From Ruminococcus sp. AF31-8BH (lineage in GTDB: Bacteria > Bacillota > Clostridia > Lachnospirales > Lachnospiraceae): a stretch of 64,000 bases of DNA. Positions 34,129-43,554 of the stretch are shown one piece after another. The stretch covers positions 288,619 to 352,618 of the forward strand of contig NZ_QTVN01000003.1 in the NCBI RefSeq assembly GCF_003460605.1, in the 5' to 3' direction. The notes under the pieces are model-generated. The model saw only the letters and a list, made by a program, of their open reading frames with translations. It did no database searches and was not told the DNA's origin. Position numbers and translations under genes: made by a program. Numbering within the stretch: the first letter of the stretch is position 1; each line of letters begins with the position of its first letter.

Positions 34129-35478
34129 CTATTTTCTTCTGAATTTTGCAATAAAAAATCCATCTGTCTTATGTACGCCTGGAAGCAGCTGCAGATATCC
34201 AAGAGCCGTTGTCTCAGAATGCAGTTCCTCTGGAAGATAAGGATCCAGGCTTTCCAGCTTAAACGGATAATTCTGCAAAAACCACATCATATTCTCTTCG
34301 TTTTCTTCTTTTGCAATGGTGCAGGTACTGAAGATCAGTTCTCCTCTTGGCTTCACATAGTTGGCTGCACGGTCCAGAATGGTTCTCTGCAGGATTACGA
34401 TTTCCTCCTGTTTCTGAGGAGTTACCCGGTATTTGATCTCCGGTTTCTTGCCGATGACGCCATAGCCGGAGCAGGGAACATCTGCGATCACAATGTCTGC
34501 CAGCAGCTCTGACTCCTGATCAAACACGGTGGCATCCTGTACCTTTGCCTGCACATTGATGGAGTTGGTTCTCTGAATATTCTCCTCGATCAGGTTCACC
34601 TTGTACTGGCTCACATCCCTGGCATCCACAGTTCCGTAGCCTTCCATTTTGTCACCCATGTGAAGGCTTTTGCCTCCCGGTGCCGCGCACACATCAATCA
34701 CATAATCCCCCTTCTTAGGGTTTGCCACCTCTGCAACCAGCATGGAGCTTACGTCCTGCACTACAATCTGTCCTTTAATGAAGGCATCCAATGCAAGAAT
34801 ATGGTTGAAACCGGAGATTCCATATGCATAAGGAAGATAAGGGGCAGGCGTTACCTCTACGCCCTGATTTTCCAGGCTCTTCACAATTTCTTCTTTGGAA
34901 TTCAGATAGGTGCGGCAGCGGATGGTAAGAGGCCGCTCGGTAAGAAAATCAGCCAGGATCTTTTCTGTAATTTCCTCTCCATATGCATCCAGCCATCTTG
35001 TTACCAGATTCTCCGGCATGGAATACTTCACGGAAAGATATTTCAGAAGATCTTCTTCCTTCTTCGGGAAGCTGACCTTGTCCATTTCCCTTGCAATGGT
35101 GCGAAGCACACCGTTTACAAAAGGCTTCAGGTTATAAAAGCCCTTGCGCTGTGCCAGCTTCACAGCTTCATTGCACACTGCGCTGTCCGGCACGCTGTCC
35201 ATATATTTCAGCTGGTATACCGCACTTCTTAAGATTTCCCGAATGGCAGGCTTCATCTTATCCACAGTCACCTTGGAAAAAGAATTGATAATATAGTCGA
35301 TCTGGATCCGATATTCTAAGGTTCCCTCGCAGACCCGGGTAATAAATGCCCGGTCCTGCTTGGGAAGAAACTGGTATTTAGAAAGGGCATTTCGGATCGC
35401 CACATGGCTGTGCTCGCCCTCTTCAATTTCAAGTAATATTTCCAGGATCATTTCCCTGGAATTGATTCCGTTAATCAT
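34129..35478 (-). CDS. rsmB: 16S rRNA (cytosine(967)-C(5))-methyltransferase RsmB
   Basis: A 449-residue protein. The N-terminal NusB-like helical domain (about 1-140, VCEGTLEYRIQIDYIINSFS, LRSAVYQL) is followed by the SAM-binding Rossmann fold. The latter has VCAAPGGKSLHMG, VDARDVS, IADVPCSGYGVIGKKPEIKY with the catalytic PCSG cysteine, and FSTCTIAKEENE with the second cysteine. The GGAGG site lies within the end of the upstream peptidase gene, which it overlaps by 8 bp. Confidence 0.95.
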   Translation of the reverse strand: MINGINSREMILEILLEIEEGEHSHVAIRNALSKYQFLPKQDRAFITRVCEGTLEYRIQIDYIINSFSKVTVDKMKPAIREILRSAVYQLKYMDSVPDSAVCNEAVKLAQRKGFYNLKPFVNGVLRTIAREMDKVSFPKKEEDLLKYLSVKYSMPENLVTRWLDAYGEEITEKILADFLTERPLTIRCRTYLNSKEEIVKSLENQGVEVTPAPYLPYAYGISGFNHILALDAFIKGQIVVQDVSSMLVAEVANPKKGDYVIDVCAAPGGKSLHMGDKMEGYGTVDARDVSQYKVNLIEENIQRTNSINVQAKVQDATVFDQESELLADIVIADVPCSGYGVIGKKPEIKYRVTPQKQEEIVILQRTILDRAANYVKPRGELIFSTCTIAKEENEENMMWFLQNYPFKLESLDPYLPEELHSETTALGYLQLLPGVHKTDGFFIAKFRRK

Positions 35479-36184
35479 CCCGTCTTCTACCTCCGGAAAG
35501 TATGATCAGTCTCAAAAGCTGCAAAATGGAGGAAGCCAGCGCTGCTACATAAGTCAGGGCTGCTGCGGTAAGCACCTTTTTTGCACCTGCATTTTCCTCG
35601 TGACTTAGAATTCCGGTACTTTCCAGCATTTTTAAGGCTCTCGAGGAAGCATTAAACTCCACCGGAAGGGTCACAAGCTGGAACAGCACGGCCAGTGAAA
35701 ACAGCACAATTCCTGCTGTGGTAAGAGCCGGAATGGAAAGGATCAGTCCCAGAAGAAAGATCGGCCAGGAAAGGGAAGATCCGATATTTGCCACTGGTAC
35801 AATGGCAGAGCGGATGTTCAGCGGTGCATAATTCACATTGTGCTGGATGGCGTGTCCGCACTCATGGGCGGCCACACACACAGCAGCCACAGAAGTTCTT
35901 CCGTATACATCTTGGGAAAGTGCCAGCTTCTTTGTTCTTGGATCATAGTGATCCGTGAGGCTTCCTGCAATGGGAACCACTGTCACATCATAGATTCCAG
36001 CAGCATTTAGGATTCTCTGGGCCGTCTGGGCTCCGGTAAGTCCGCTGTGGCTTCTTACCTGTTGGTAGCGGGCAAACGTGCTTTTCATTTTTCCGGAAGC
36101 TGCCAGCGCCAGGATCATTCCGATAATCAGCAAAACATAGGTAGGATCAAAATAAAATCCATAAGGATATCCATATCCGTACAT
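35471..36184 (-). CDS. Zinc metallopeptidase, YugP family (membrane)
   Basis: A 237-residue membrane protein of the neutral zinc metallopeptidase type 2 family. One N-terminal helix (about 15-30) precedes a domain with the zinc site HECGH at 107-111, within AAVCVAAHECGHAIQHNVNY. Two more hydrophobic segments (about 128-170) and a C-terminal one follow. The glycine/tyrosine-rich start MYGYGYPYGFYFDPTY is typical. Its substrates are unknown. It is conserved between fmt and rsmB in Clostridia. Confidence 0.9.
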   Translation of the reverse strand: MYGYGYPYGFYFDPTYVLLIIGMILALAASGKMKSTFARYQQVRSHSGLTGAQTAQRILNAAGIYDVTVVPIAGSLTDHYDPRTKKLALSQDVYGRTSVAAVCVAAHECGHAIQHNVNYAPLNIRSAIVPVANIGSSLSWPIFLLGLILSIPALTTAGIVLFSLAVLFQLVTLPVEFNASSRALKMLESTGILSHEENAGAKKVLTAAALTYVAALASSILQLLRLIILSGGRRRDD

Positions 36185-36188
36185 ACGA

Positions 36189-37139
36189 TCACTCCTTTTT
36201 ATCTGCGAATCTGTTTCCGGCTTCTATGCGGCATCCGCGAAGGAATGCATCTGCGTCCATTCGTTTCTTTCCTTCCAACTGAACCTGGGAAAGCACCAGA
36301 ACGCCCTCGCCGCAGGCCACATAAATTCCTTTTTTGTCTGCTTTTACAACGGTTCCAGGTTCTGCCTGGTTAAGATCGTCACTCTCTGCCACAAAGCTCT
36401 CCCATACCTTTAATGTTTTTCCATTATAGAAGGTAAAGGCACTTGGCCATGGATTCAGGCCTCGCACAAGTCTTTCCAGTTCTGCGGCAGATTTGGAGAA
36501 ATCCATCAGTCCCATCTGCTTGGTGATCATGCCTGCATATGGAGTCGGGCTTTCTTCCGGCTGCTTCTCGTAAACGGCTGTGCCGTCAAAAATATGAGGC
36601 AAAGTCGCAATAAGAAGCTTTGCGCCTGCTTCTGCCAGCTTGTCAAACAGGCTTCCGCCAGTCTCATCTGCAGCAAGGGGTACTATGATCTTGGAAATCA
36701 TATCTCCTGTATCAAGACCGGCTCCCATTTGCATGATCGTTACGCCGGATTCTTTTTCCCCGTCAATCACCGCCTGCTGGATTGGCGCTGCACCGCGGTA
36801 TTTGGGAAGCAGGGAGGCATGGATGTTGATGCATCCGTACTTTGGCAGTTCCAGAATGCTCTTCGGAATGATCTGTCCGAATGCTGCTACCACAATAATA
36901 TCCGGCTCCAGTCCCTCCAGAACCTCCTGAAATTCCGGATCCCGTACTTTCACCGGCTGAAAAACAGGAAATCCATGCTTCATTGCCTCTTCCTTTACAG
37001 GTGTTGGCAGCATGGTCTTTCCTCTGCCCTTTGGCTTGTCAGGCTGTGTGACAACGCCCACAACTTCATATCCGGCTTCTGCCAGGGCATGAAGAGGATT
37101 CACCGCAAAATCCGGTGTTCCCATATAAACAATTCTCAT
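36189..37139 (-). CDS. fmt: Methionyl-tRNA formyltransferase
   Basis: A 316-residue enzyme that formylates initiator Met-tRNA. It begins MRIVYMGTPDFAV, with TQPDKPKGRG near residues 31-40 and the catalytic/folate motif INIHASLLPKYRGAAPI near 106-122. GLDTGDMI and a C-terminal tRNA-binding domain (PWPSAFTFYNGKTLKVW) follow. It directly abuts def, forming the usual deformylase-formyltransferase pair. Confidence 0.97.
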   Translation of the reverse strand: MRIVYMGTPDFAVNPLHALAEAGYEVVGVVTQPDKPKGRGKTMLPTPVKEEAMKHGFPVFQPVKVRDPEFQEVLEGLEPDIIVVAAFGQIIPKSILELPKYGCINIHASLLPKYRGAAPIQQAVIDGEKESGVTIMQMGAGLDTGDMISKIIVPLAADETGGSLFDKLAEAGAKLLIATLPHIFDGTAVYEKQPEESPTPYAGMITKQMGLMDFSKSAAELERLVRGLNPWPSAFTFYNGKTLKVWESFVAESDDLNQAEPGTVVKADKKGIYVACGEGVLVLSQVQLEGKKRMDADAFLRGCRIEAGNRFADKKE

Positions 37140-37622
37140 TTAATCTTCTTCCTCCTCGTTATCATAGCTTACATGATGGAGCTCGCCTTCAACCAGACGG
37201 GTGTACATTTTTCCATCCAGATGATCGATCTCATGACAGAAAGCTCTTGCAAGAAGTCCTTCTCCTTCGTATTCCTGCTCCTTCATATCCATATCAAGCG
37301 CTTTCACCTTCACATAGTTGGGGCGGGTAACCTGGCCGGACATTCCCGGAACGCTTAAACAGCCTTCCTCACCAGTCTGCTCACCGGAAGTCATAAGAAT
37401 CTCCGGATTTACAAGAACCAGCGGGCCGTCTCCGATATCGATCACTACGATTCTTTTTAATACACCTACCTGAGGGGCTGCAAGACCTACACCGCAGGCA
37501 TCGTACATGGTCTCCAGCATGTCTCCTACCAGATCCTTGGTACGCTTGTCAATTTTCTCTACAGGTCTGCAGACTTTCTCCAAAACGGAATCTCCCTCTG
37601 TTCTGATTGTTCTAAGTGCCAT
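37140..37622 (-). CDS. def: Peptide deformylase
   Basis: A 160-residue Fe/Zn hydrolase that removes the N-terminal formyl group from new proteins. All three family motifs are present: [10 protein letters not shown] (residues about 45-54), EGCLSVPG, and HEIDHLDG with the metal-binding histidines. The start is the ATG giving [16 protein letters not shown], after AAGGAG. The conserved start and length argue against an upstream extension. It ends with an acidic tail. Confidence 0.97.
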   Translation of the reverse strand: MALRTIRTEGDSVLEKVCRPVEKIDKRTKDLVGDMLETMYDACGVGLAAPQVGVLKRIVVIDIGDGPLVLVNPEILMTSGEQTGEEGCLSVPGMSGQVTRPNYVKVKALDMDMKEQEYEGEGLLARAFCHEIDHLDGKMYTRLVEGELHHVSYDNEEEED

Positions 37623-37641
37623 CTTATTTAATCTCCTTTTT

Positions 37642-39870
37642 CTATAAAAAATCAAACTGTATATTTACCTTCCTGAAGCCGGAATTAATTTCAATATATT
37701 CCTCCAGCCTGTCCTTGATCCGCACAAGCAGGTCATAATTCTCATGCTTCAGATAGATTACTCTTCTGTATATGTCTTTTACTTTTCCCACAGGTGCCGG
37801 GGCAGGGCCGATCACATGCAGCGCTTTTCCAGAGTGAAGCTTGTCCACAAACAGCCTGAGATAATGCATGGCTGCCTCCAGCACAGCCTCATCCTCCGAC
37901 GCTCCAAGCACTGCCATCATATGGGCAGAGGGCGGATAATCCATAAGGATCCGGTATCCCATCTCCTCCTCATAGAACTCCTCGTAGTCCTGCCTGGACG
38001 CTGTCTGGATGCTGTAATGATCCGGGCTGTAAGTCTGGATCAGGGCGTGCCCCTCTTTTTTGCCTCTTCCGGAACGTCCTACTGCCTGAGTCAGAAGCTG
38101 GAAGGTGCGCTCCCCGCTGCGGTAATCGTCTGCATTCAGGGAAAGATCCGCCGCGATCACGCCGACTAAAGTCACATCTGGAAAATCATGTCCCTTGACG
38201 ATCATCTGGGTTCCAATGAGGATGTCTGCCCTGTGCTGGGAAAAAGCTTCCAGGATTTCCTCATAACTGCCCTTGGCCCGTGTGGTGTCATAATCCATGC
38301 GAAGGACTCTCGCCTCTGGAAATTCTTTTTCCACCACCTGTTGGATCTGCTGGGTTCCTGCTTTGAATCCTCCTATATAAGGGGAGGAACAGACCGGACA
38401 TCTGTCCGGCTTAGCGGTCTCATAGCCGCAGTAATGACAAATCAGCTTTCTTCCATTATGCTCACTTAAGGACACGTCGCAGTGGGGACATTTCATCACA
38501 TGGCCGCAGGAACGGCAGGACACAAAGCCTGCATAACCCCGGCGGTTGAGAAACAGCATGGCCTGTTCTCCTTTTGCAAGGCACTGGCCAAGGGCTCCTT
38601 TCAGCTCCATGCTAAGAGCGGAGCGGTTGCCTTTTTTTAATTGTTCCCGCATATCCACAATTGATACCTGGGGAAGAGGACGCTCTTCATATCTGGCCTC
38701 CAGCTTCACCATGGCATATTCCCCTTTGCTGGCGCGGTAATAAGCTTCCATCGATGGGGTTGCAGAACCAAGTATCACATTTGCCCCTTCCATTTTCGCC
38801 CTGTATATGGCAGTTTCCCGTGCATGATACCTGGGACTGTTCTCACTTTTATAGGAGGATTCATGTTCCTCGTCAATAATGATCAGCCCTAAGTTCCCAA
38901 AGGGGGTAAAAAGTGCAGAACGGGGACCTACCATTACCTGGAGTTCCCCCTGCTTTGCTCTTTTGAACTGGTCGTAGCGCTCCCCCTGGGAAAGCCTGGA
39001 ATTGATCACAGATACCTTATCACCAAATCGCCCGTAAAAACGTCTCACAGTCTGATAAGTAAGGGCTATCTCCGGAATCAGTACAATGGCCTGTCTGCCC
39101 TGCCGGATCACCTGGTCGATCAGTTCCATATAGACCTGAGTCTTGCCGCTTCCGGTAACACCGTGAAGCAGAACCGGGCGGGGTGCTGGCTTTTGCCACT
39201 CTGCAAGAATCTGTTCTACTGCCTTTTTCTGCGGATCACTTAAGGTATCCGGTGCCAGGTGAGGAATCTTCTCAGCGTCGTAAACCGCATTTCGGTAAAT
39301 CTGGTCAGATTCCACAGTGACAACCTTGTTTTCCGTAAAATACTTCAGAACTGAAACGGTAGTTCCAAGTTTCTTCAGTGCCAGGGATGCTTCGATTCTA
39401 CCTTCCTCTTCCCCAAGCAATGCCTCAAGGAGACGGATCCTTGCCTTGAACCGGGTTTTCTTTAGCTCTTCCAGAAGCTTTTCCCCCTCTTCCCTGGAAA
39501 TGGAAAGGGTTATCCACCGTTTTTCCTGGGCTTTCACCTTTTTCTGAATGGGAAGTACGGTTTTTAGCGCCTGGATCATGGTGGAACCGTAATGCTCCTT
39601 CATCCATCCCGCAAGAGCAATCAGACGGGATTCAATGGTCTCCTGGTCATTCTCAATGCTTACAATGGATTTGATACAGCTTCCGTCTACTTTAAGCTTG
39701 CTGGAAAGCCCCACCACATATCCCTTTCGTACATGGTTCCCCCGGCCGAAAGGAATCTGCACCACCATTCCCACCTGAATCTGTTCCTCCAACTGCTGGG
39801 GAACCAGATACTGAAAGCTTTTGTCCAGCTTTTCATGGGAAATATCTACAATAATATCTGCATAGGTCAT
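37642..39870 (-). CDS. priA: Primosomal protein N' (replication restart helicase PriA)
   Basis: A 742-residue superfamily 2 helicase that reloads the replisome at stalled forks. An N-terminal DNA-binding region (about 1-110) leads to Walker A GVTGSGKT at 237-244, DEEH ([11 protein letters not shown]), and the zinc-binding cysteine pairs ([24 protein letters not shown]). The C-terminal helicase motifs include [18 protein letters not shown] and TQAVGRSGR. It lies 4 bp after murE. Confidence 0.96.
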   Translation of the reverse strand: MTYADIIVDISHEKLDKSFQYLVPQQLEEQIQVGMVVQIPFGRGNHVRKGYVVGLSSKLKVDGSCIKSIVSIENDQETIESRLIALAGWMKEHYGSTMIQALKTVLPIQKKVKAQEKRWITLSISREEGEKLLEELKKTRFKARIRLLEALLGEEEGRIEASLALKKLGTTVSVLKYFTENKVVTVESDQIYRNAVYDAEKIPHLAPDTLSDPQKKAVEQILAEWQKPAPRPVLLHGVTGSGKTQVYMELIDQVIRQGRQAIVLIPEIALTYQTVRRFYGRFGDKVSVINSRLSQGERYDQFKRAKQGELQVMVGPRSALFTPFGNLGLIIIDEEHESSYKSENSPRYHARETAIYRAKMEGANVILGSATPSMEAYYRASKGEYAMVKLEARYEERPLPQVSIVDMREQLKKGNRSALSMELKGALGQCLAKGEQAMLFLNRRGYAGFVSCRSCGHVMKCPHCDVSLSEHNGRKLICHYCGYETAKPDRCPVCSSPYIGGFKAGTQQIQQVVEKEFPEARVLRMDYDTTRAKGSYEEILEAFSQHRADILIGTQMIVKGHDFPDVTLVGVIAADLSLNADDYRSGERTFQLLTQAVGRSGRGKKEGHALIQTYSPDHYSIQTASRQDYEEFYEEEMGYRILMDYPPSAHMMAVLGASEDEAVLEAAMHYLRLFVDKLHSGKALHVIGPAPAPVGKVKDIYRRVIYLKHENYDLLVRIKDRLEEYIEINSGFRKVNIQFDFL

Positions 39871-39873
39871 GTT

Positions 39874-41331
39874 TTATTTTCCGGCAAGGATATCTGCGAT
39901 CAGCACACGCTCATCCATTGGATATTTCTTGCCTTTGATTTCCTGGTAATCCTCGTGGCCCTTGCCTGCAAGAACTACGATGTCTCCTGGCTCGCCGTGA
40001 TGGATGGCATATGCGATTGCTTCCTTGCGGTCCGGAATCTCCACATATTTGCCCTCTGTCTTGGCCATTCCTACCTTGATATCATCAATGATCGCCTGCG
40101 GCTCCTCATCTCTTGGGTTATCGGAAGTGATAATGGTCAGGTCTGCCAGACGTCCAGAAACCTCGCCCATCTCATAGCGGCGAAGCTTGGAACGGTTGCC
40201 GCCGCAGCCAAACAGGCACACCAGTCTGTGGGGATGGTACTCCCGAAGGGTGGTAAGAAGGCTCTCTAGAGCCATTGCATTGTGTGCATAATCGATCATC
40301 AGGGTAAACTCATCGGACACCTTCACCATCTCAATACGGCCTTTTACTTTGGCTACCTTCAGGGCTTTCAGAATATTCTCTTTGGAAACCTTGAAATGAC
40401 GGCAGATTGCAATGGCTGTCAGGGAATTGTAGATGCTGAATTTACCTGGAATGTCAATTTCCACAGGGAAATCCATAAGTCCCTTCAGATGGTAGGAAAT
40501 TCCAAGATATCCCTTGCCGCCAACCAGCTTGGCGTCCTCTGCGCGAAGGTCTGCTTTCTCTGAAAATCCGTATGTCTCCAATGTGCAGGTATGTCCCTCC
40601 ACGATCCGGTCAAAGTGCTCATCATCCCGGTTTACGATTCCTACCCGGCACTGCTTCAGAAGCATAGCCTTGCAGGACAGATAGTGATCAAAATCCTTAT
40701 GCTCATTGGGGCCGATGTGGTCTGGCTCAATGTTGGTGAAAATACCAAAATCAAACACAAAACCCTGGGTACGGTGAAGCATAAGTCCCTGTGAAGAAAC
40801 CTCCATTACCACACAGTCACAGCCGGCTTCCACCATTTCGTGGAAATATTCCTGTACCACATAGGATTCCGGTGTGGTATTGGAAGCAGGGATCACCTTA
40901 TCGCCAATGATCGCCTCGATGGTACCGATCAGGCCAACCTTGTATCCTGCATTTTCCAGAATGGATTTCACCATGTAAGTAGTGGTGGTTTTTCCCTTGG
41001 TTCCGGTAATTCCGATTGTCTTTAACTTCTCTGCCGGATGTCCGAACCAGGCTGCAGCAATAAATGCCATGGCATATCTGGTATCTGCTACCTGAATGAC
41101 GGTAACATCAGATGGTGCAGTGACAGGCTCTTCCACAACCAGAACCTTCGCTCCCTTGGCTACTACATCCGGTACAAATTTATGTCCATCCACAACAGCG
41201 CCTCTGATACAGATAAACAGAGAACCTTCTGTCACTTTTCTGGAGTCATAAACAACACCGGTAACTTCCTGCTGGGGATTTCCCTGTACGCAGGTGTATT
41301 CTAACTTCTCTAATAAGGATGATAATTTCAT
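39874..41331 (-). CDS. murE: UDP-N-acetylmuramoyl-L-alanyl-D-glutamate--2,6-diaminopimelate ligase MurE
   Basis: A 485-residue Mur ligase. The N-terminal domain has TGVVYDSRKVTEGSLFICIRG; the ATP loop is GTKGKTTT at 110-117. NIEPDHIGPNEHKDFDHYL and YAHNAMALE are typical. The substrate motif SDNPRDEEP contains DNPR, the signature for meso-diaminopimelate, so the wall is of the mDAP type; the dapF gene in this window agrees. It heads the long minus-strand operon. Confidence 0.95.
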   Translation of the reverse strand: MKLSSLLEKLEYTCVQGNPQQEVTGVVYDSRKVTEGSLFICIRGAVVDGHKFVPDVVAKGAKVLVVEEPVTAPSDVTVIQVADTRYAMAFIAAAWFGHPAEKLKTIGITGTKGKTTTTYMVKSILENAGYKVGLIGTIEAIIGDKVIPASNTTPESYVVQEYFHEMVEAGCDCVVMEVSSQGLMLHRTQGFVFDFGIFTNIEPDHIGPNEHKDFDHYLSCKAMLLKQCRVGIVNRDDEHFDRIVEGHTCTLETYGFSEKADLRAEDAKLVGGKGYLGISYHLKGLMDFPVEIDIPGKFSIYNSLTAIAICRHFKVSKENILKALKVAKVKGRIEMVKVSDEFTLMIDYAHNAMALESLLTTLREYHPHRLVCLFGCGGNRSKLRRYEMGEVSGRLADLTIITSDNPRDEEPQAIIDDIKVGMAKTEGKYVEIPDRKEAIAYAIHHGEPGDIVVLAGKGHEDYQEIKGKKYPMDERVLIADILAGK

Positions 41332-41368
41332 TATACATGCCTCCCTATATTTGAACGTACTCTTTTAT

Positions 41369-41397
41369 AGAATAGCACACACCGTAATTGTTTTCAA
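41369..41397 (-). promoter_or_regulatory. murE operon promoter
   Basis: On the minus strand TTGAAA (41392-41397), 17 bp, then TATTCT (41369-41374). The -35 overlaps the stop codon of the upstream surface-protein gene. GGGAGG precedes the murE ATG. Confidence 0.6.
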
Positions 41398-43106
41398 TCT
41401 TTCCTGCGAAAAAACATCCGTCTGGCAGCCAGGGCTGAAATCAGAAAAGACACTAAAATCAATGCCTGGAACAGTTCTCTGTGAGAATTATCCCCGGTCT
41501 TTGGAGCCTGGCCTTTGCCAGTTCTGCCCGCACCTGAGCTGCCGTTCCCGGATTTTGCCCCAGAGGAAACAGCATCTGAGGTTTTCTTATTTTCTACCCG
41601 TATGGAAGTCTGATCCCGAACTGCCTCATCTTCTCCTGTTTCATCCGTAACTACAATGACCTGATTGACCAGATTCTGGTCTTCCAGCTGGTCAGGCAGC
41701 ACAACTCTAGCTTTTAGATTTACGCATCCTCCCGGTACGATTTCCGGAATTTTCGCCTGGGTTTTCGTTTTGTTCAGGGTCACGCCTTCCTGCTCCAGGA
41801 AAGCGGCGGAAACTCCTGCCATTTGGAACCGTTCTGTGGTAATGACGGAATGAAGGGTCTGCTGCCCGGTGTTGTGGATGCTAATCTGATAAGTAACGGT
41901 GTCGCCGGGGCGGGCTGTGTCGCAGTCTGCTGTCTTTTTCACGGTAAAAGAGGCCTTTTGGGGCTGTATGAATACAAGTGCTTCCCCTGTCTGTTCCAGC
42001 GAAACAGGATTTTCCGTCTTTGCCAGAACCTTCAGGCGCAGATTTCCCTTTTGCGCAGAAGAGGGATCCGCATAAAAGGAAAGCGTCCGCTCTTCTCCTT
42101 CCGCTAAGCTTTGCAAAACTGCATGTGCTCCATCCGTTTCCACTTCCGGTTCTTTTTCCCACACAGGCGTTACTTCCATTTCTTCTGCCTGGGCTTCCAG
42201 AGAAAGATCATACAGCGGTACCTGCCCGGTGTTTATCAGCCTGGCATTCATAAGGAGTCTTTCTCCTGCCACCGCATTTTCCTCTTGTGGGCTTATCTCC
42301 ACGGAAAAATTCGCTATTCCTGCCGGAATTTCCAGAAAATCCGAGGTTGTCTGACAAATGATACGCTGTCTGTCACCTGACTTTTCCACGATATAGACGC
42401 CTCCCTGGCACAGGTTTTCCACACCTTTTTCAAGAGGAGCATCCTGGCAGGTGGATACCGTCCTTTTTTCCAGTGGATAACGGTATTCCCTGCGCAAGCT
42501 GACTGGAATTTCCAGGATTTTTTCGGTTTCCCCGGGATTTATTTTGTATCGGAAGCCGTAGATGGAAGCGCTTCGTCCGTCCGCAGTCTGTATGGGCATT
42601 TCTTCCATCAGACAGCCTTCAGGCAAAGACACAGGCAGGTCTGGCTGAAAATATTCAGACAGCCAGACAACCAGATGGCGGGATTGTATGCCTGAGACTG
42701 TTTCGGGTGTGGATTCTGAAGGCAATTCTGATAGAACTTCTGAGGTGTCCTCCAGATTCGAAGCAGGTTCTGACTGGATTTCTGAGATGATGTCTGGTTC
42801 GATTTCTGTTGTATCCTTTCCGCCATCAGATTGAAAACCAGCAGCTTTGCCTTCCGGGCTTTCATTGTCCTCATTCCCTTCGTTCCCGGTCCATGACAAA
42901 TTACCAAGTCCGTCTGCCCTGACCGAAATTACCGCCTGGAAATTTTCCAGATCCGTCCACCTTGCGCTTTGCGAAACCGTTACAATTCCGCCATCTGCAG
43001 CCGCTGCTCCCACAGGCTGTGCCATACAGCCGGAGAAAAGACCTGCTCCGGTCAGCAGGCAGCATCCCAATGCAGCAATTCTTTTCCATATTCTGTTTTT
43101 GATCAT
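41394..43106 (-). CDS. Secreted cell-wall-anchored protein with DUF11-like domains and APKTGD sorting signal
   Basis: A 570-residue exported protein. The N-terminal signal peptide (residues 1-35, IAALGCCLLTGAGLFSGCMA) has a cysteine, but the residue at -3 is Phe, a poor lipobox. A Glu/Ser/Pro-rich linker (about 75-140) precedes an unassigned region and then two DUF11-like beta-sandwich repeats (about 265-375 and 385-505, with YQISIHNTGQQTL). The C-terminus is a sortase-type signal: APKTGDNS, a hydrophobic helix, and RRMFFRRKD. No ligand is suggested. It is transcribed toward murE. Confidence 0.8.
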   Translation of the reverse strand: MIKNRIWKRIAALGCCLLTGAGLFSGCMAQPVGAAAADGGIVTVSQSARWTDLENFQAVISVRADGLGNLSWTGNEGNEDNESPEGKAAGFQSDGGKDTTEIEPDIISEIQSEPASNLEDTSEVLSELPSESTPETVSGIQSRHLVVWLSEYFQPDLPVSLPEGCLMEEMPIQTADGRSASIYGFRYKINPGETEKILEIPVSLRREYRYPLEKRTVSTCQDAPLEKGVENLCQGGVYIVEKSGDRQRIICQTTSDFLEIPAGIANFSVEISPQEENAVAGERLLMNARLINTGQVPLYDLSLEAQAEEMEVTPVWEKEPEVETDGAHAVLQSLAEGEERTLSFYADPSSAQKGNLRLKVLAKTENPVSLEQTGEALVFIQPQKASFTVKKTADCDTARPGDTVTYQISIHNTGQQTLHSVITTERFQMAGVSAAFLEQEGVTLNKTKTQAKIPEIVPGGCVNLKARVVLPDQLEDQNLVNQVIVVTDETGEDEAVRDQTSIRVENKKTSDAVSSGAKSGNGSSGAGRTGKGQAPKTGDNSHRELFQALILVSFLISALAARRMFFRRKD

Positions 43107-43154
43107 ACACTTCTCCCTTTCTTAAACTAAAAAAATAAAATAAACAGGGTATCC

Positions 43155-43200
43155 TGCGCCGAACAGGCGCGATAGAACTTCTTCTCCGCAGAACGCGGAT
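43155..43200 (-). other. Two small tandem hairpins in the surface-protein leader
   Basis: GCGCC/GGCGC (43156-43160 with 43166-43170) and TCCGC/GCGGA (43185-43189 with 43195-43199) have 5-bp stems and 5-base loops, 29 bp apart. They lie 50-95 bp upstream of the surface-protein ATG in its presumed leader. The pattern resembles a structured regulatory RNA, but I could not match it to a known riboswitch. Confidence 0.35.
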
Positions 43201-43312
43201 TTGTGATATGTCCACTTTAACACAAATATTTTCCAATTTCAAACTTTATTTTCATTTCATATTTTTTCGATTTCTTTTAGATTTGCGACACACTTTCCTC
43301 ACAAATTACAGA

Positions 43313-43405
43313 TATAATAGCTCTCGGATAGATGAAAAACCACTCTCTATCTCCCCCCTCAAAAAATATAGGAAATAAGCCATCCGCACCGCGCGGATGG
43401 CTTTT
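43313..43405 (+). ncRNA. Possible small RNA with own -10 and terminator
   Basis: A perfect TATAAT at 43313-43318 is followed about 60 bp later by a strong hairpin (43379-43387 with 43393-43401) and TTTTCC on the plus strand. No open frame of note lies between. The transcript would be about 80 nt with an internal GATAGA/TCTATC hairpin. No good -35 is present. The hairpin could instead end read-through. It is speculative. Confidence 0.3.
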
Positions 43406-43429
43406 CCTGTTTCTAATCCTTTTCCAATT

Positions 43430-43472
43430 CCAAAGAAGTTACTGTTCACTCCGTGAACAATAACCCAAAGAA
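43430..43472. mobile_element. MITE-like element, 27-bp form, with 8-bp target duplication
   Basis: The 27 bp at 43438-43464 start GTTACTGTTCAC, have a central TCC, and end GTGAACAATAAC. They are flanked by identical CCAAAGAA (43430-43437 and 43465-43472). The first 17 bases equal those of the 144-bp element at 14909. It ends 12 bp before the -35 of the arcC promoter. Confidence 0.82.
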
Positions 43473-43476
43473 TCTA

Positions 43477-43505
43477 TTGCAATTCCCGCCTTTACCTTTT
43501 ATAAT
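43477..43505 (+). promoter_or_regulatory. arcC promoter
   Basis: TTGCAA (43477-43482), 17 bp, then a perfect TATAAT (43500-43505). The leader to the arcC ATG is about 45 nt. Confidence 0.82.
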
Positions 43506-43554
43506 GAATTATATTACATTCTATTATATTCTTGACAGAAACGAGGTATCTCCT

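Noticed and set aside
37642..41331. Possible replication origin near priA
   Set aside because: No dnaA, no DnaA-box cluster and no AT-rich unwinding region were seen; priA here is an operon member.
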